From an uncultured Bacteroidales bacterium (GTDB lineage Bacteria; Bacteroidota; Bacteroidia; Bacteroidales; Bacteroidaceae): 32,191 nt of DNA. Each line of letters starts with the position of its first letter. The first letter of the stretch is position 1. The notes under the pieces were generated by a model that did no database searches, was not told the DNA's origin, and saw only the letters and a program-made list of their open reading frames with translations. Shown here piece after piece: positions 30,778 through 32,191 of the stretch. Made by a program: the position numbers and the translations under genes. The stretch spans positions 1 through 32,191 of the forward strand of contig CADBXL010000030.1 of the NCBI GenBank assembly GCA_902798615.1. The letters run 5' to 3'.

Positions 30778-32064
30778 ATGCTCAATCTCTCTCCACTAAT
30801 CGTCTTTGTAGTCCTCTATCTCGCAACATCAATCATTGCGGGTGATTTCTACAAGCTACCAATAACCGTGGCATTCATGCTTTCGAGCATATATGCCATA
30901 GCCATATCACGAGGCATGTCATTGGAAAAGCGCATCGAGACATTCAGTCGCGGCGCCGGACAGAAGAACATCATGCTCATGATATGGATTTTCGTGCTTG
31001 CAGGTGCTTTTGCAAAATCGGCAAAGGATATGGGCAGCATTGACGCAACCGTTAATCTCACCCTGTCCATCCTTCCTGCAAATATGCTGCTTGGCGGACT
31101 GTTCCTCGCTGCATGCTTCATATCCCTGAGCGTGGGTACAAGCGTAGGCACCATCGCTGCCCTGACACCTATCGCCGTGGGCATAGCCCATTCCACAGAC
31201 TCAAGCGTGGCATTACTTACAGCCATCGTAGTAGGAGGCTCTTTCTTCGGAGATAACCTGTCATTCATAAGCGACACAACAGTAGTTGCCACCCAGACAC
31301 AGGGCTGCAAGATGAGCGATAAGTTCAAGGCAAACATACGCATCGTGGCTCCTATCGCCTTTATCACCTTCATCATCTACATGGTGATGGGAAGGAATAT
31401 AAGCGCACCAAGCACCATTCCCGATGTGGAGATTATCAAAATCATCCCATATCTCTTCGTTCTGGTCATCGCTCTTTATGGTGTGAACGTACTCATGGTG
31501 CTTTCAATAGGCATACTCCTAACCGGCATCATAGGAATGATTTCCGGTAACTACGACTTCATGTCATGGTTCGCAAGCATGGGCGACGGCATCATCTCCA
31601 TGGGCGAGCTGATCATTGTCACGATGATGGCAGGCGGACTTCTTGAACTGATTAAGGAGAACGGTGGTATCGTATTTATCATCAATAAGATAACACGCTT
31701 GGTCAATGGTCGTCGTGGAGCAGAACTTTCAATCGGAATACTCGTTTCGCTGGTCAACGTATGTACTGCCAACAACACCGTGGCAATAATCACCGTGGGC
31801 GGTATTGCCAAGGATATAGCCACCCGTTTCGGGGTTAAGCCGAAGCGTGCTGCATCCATCCTCGACACATTCTCATGCGCCACACAGGGACTTCTCCCCT
31901 ACGGAGCTCAGCTTCTGATAGCAAGCGGACTTGCAGCCGTCAATCCGATAAACATCATTGAGTACCTCTACTACCCAGTACTTCTAGGTATCGGGGCTTT
32001 GGTGTACATCGTGTTAAATAATAAAATGAAAGTGAAAAATGAAAAATACAGGTTAGTATTTTAG
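30778..32064 (+). CDS. NhaC-family Na+/H+ antiporter-like membrane carrier
   Basis: A 428-residue protein with about 11 hydrophobic helices. NhaC-family landmarks are SLSVGTSVGTIAALTPIAVG (about 116-135), VVGGSFFGDNLSFISDTTVV (about 151-170) and VCTANNTVAIITVGGIAKDI in the second half. Known NhaC proteins exchange Na+ for H+, but relatives carry organic anions or amino acids. Its place directly after uxaA, probably in the same transcript, suggests either ion balancing during Na-coupled uptake or direct transport of a sugar acid; sequence does not decide. The charged tail MKVKNEKYRLVF may come from read-through into low-complexity intergenic DNA. Confidence 0.85.
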   Translation: MLNLSPLIVFVVLYLATSIIAGDFYKLPITVAFMLSSIYAIAISRGMSLEKRIETFSRGAGQKNIMLMIWIFVLAGAFAKSAKDMGSIDATVNLTLSILPANMLLGGLFLAACFISLSVGTSVGTIAALTPIAVGIAHSTDSSVALLTAIVVGGSFFGDNLSFISDTTVVATQTQGCKMSDKFKANIRIVAPIAFITFIIYMVMGRNISAPSTIPDVEIIKIIPYLFVLVIALYGVNVLMVLSIGILLTGIIGMISGNYDFMSWFASMGDGIISMGELIIVTMMAGGLLELIKENGGIVFIINKITRLVNGRRGAELSIGILVSLVNVCTANNTVAIITVGGIAKDIATRFGVKPKRAASILDTFSCATQGLLPYGAQLLIASGLAAVNPINIIEYLYYPVLLGIGALVYIVLNNKMKVKNEKYRLVF

Positions 32065-32093
32065 TGAATAGTGAATAACGAATAGATAATAAT

Positions 32094-32170
32094 AACGTGA
32101 GTTCGACGAATTCAAGACTGCGAGGGCTGAAAGCCCGACACCTAATAGGGCAGTCCGTAAGGGCTGTTAT
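32094..32170. repeat. REP-like element, copy 2 (near window end)
   Basis: It begins AACGTGAGTTCGACGAATTC, as in copy 1, then carries the hairpin GGGCT-GAA-AGCCC (about 32124-32136) and a weaker hairpin CAGTCC-GTAA-GGGCTG (about 32151-32166). Paired short hairpins behind a conserved head are typical of REP-type dispersed repeats. Confidence 0.5.
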
Positions 32171-32191
32171 TCTATAGATGCGTGATTAAAG

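Overview
The window looks like chromosomal DNA from a member of the Bacteroidales, most likely Prevotellaceae. This is inferred from Bacteroidetes-type promoters (TTTG about 20 nt upstream of TAnnTTTG), Bacteroidetes-specific families (DUF5112/DUF5113-type sensor kinase, short Lys-type SerA, DUF1015 beside serC/serA), a T9SS-like C-terminal tail, and AT-rich intergenic DNA full of short repeats. No phage, plasmid, rRNA or CRISPR array was seen.

Layout. 1-9953 is almost entirely minus strand. Read in transcription order it holds menA, serC-serA (serine synthesis), ridA, DUF1015, a YigZ-type protein, a secreted S41 protease, an unknown 190-aa protein, an exported thioredoxin-like protein and a GNAT acetyltransferase. 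An HD-domain gene (plus strand) follows, then tRNA-Cys(GCA) and a 1.2-kb gene-free stretch rich in repeats. 12111-16942 (minus) holds a C69 dipeptidase, nadC, a small outer-membrane beta-barrel and a CstA-type carrier. Divergent from cstA is a secreted GHL10-type glycosidase (17059-18831), followed by a Na/Pi cotransporter (19036-21003). 21193-25140 (minus) holds Fe/Mn superoxide dismutase and a very large membrane sensor kinase. 25316-32064 is a hexuronate locus: kdgK and eda on the minus strand, diverging from a LacI-type regulator, uxaA and an NhaC-type carrier on the plus strand. Together these cover altronate to KDG, then KDPG, then pyruvate plus glyceraldehyde-3-phosphate.

Most unusual proteins. 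(1) The Na/Pi cotransporter continues in frame, after its PhoU-like helices, into a complete OmpR/PhoB-type winged-helix DNA-binding domain, so it looks like a membrane-anchored transporter-transcription factor. (2) The LacI-type regulator carries an N-terminal AT-hook and a lysine-rich, histone-H1-like tail before its HTH. (3) The 1094-aa sensor kinase appears to keep its ATP-binding half and its phospho-acceptor His in two separate membrane modules, and has no response regulator beside it.

Most unusual DNA. Intergenic gaps contain short-period arrays with strict phase: 11-nt units at three loci, 7-nt units at four loci and a looser 9-nt CTAG array. The 7-nt arrays form inverted arms around a four-helix-bundle gene placed exactly between kdgK and eda, and around two short gene-less relatives on the other side of the same locus. 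Other repeats include a 34-bp perfect inverted repeat at DUF1015/ridA with a relative at serA/serC, a MITE-like hairpin at 11499-11674, and a diverged copy of the yigZ 3' end next to the GNAT gene.
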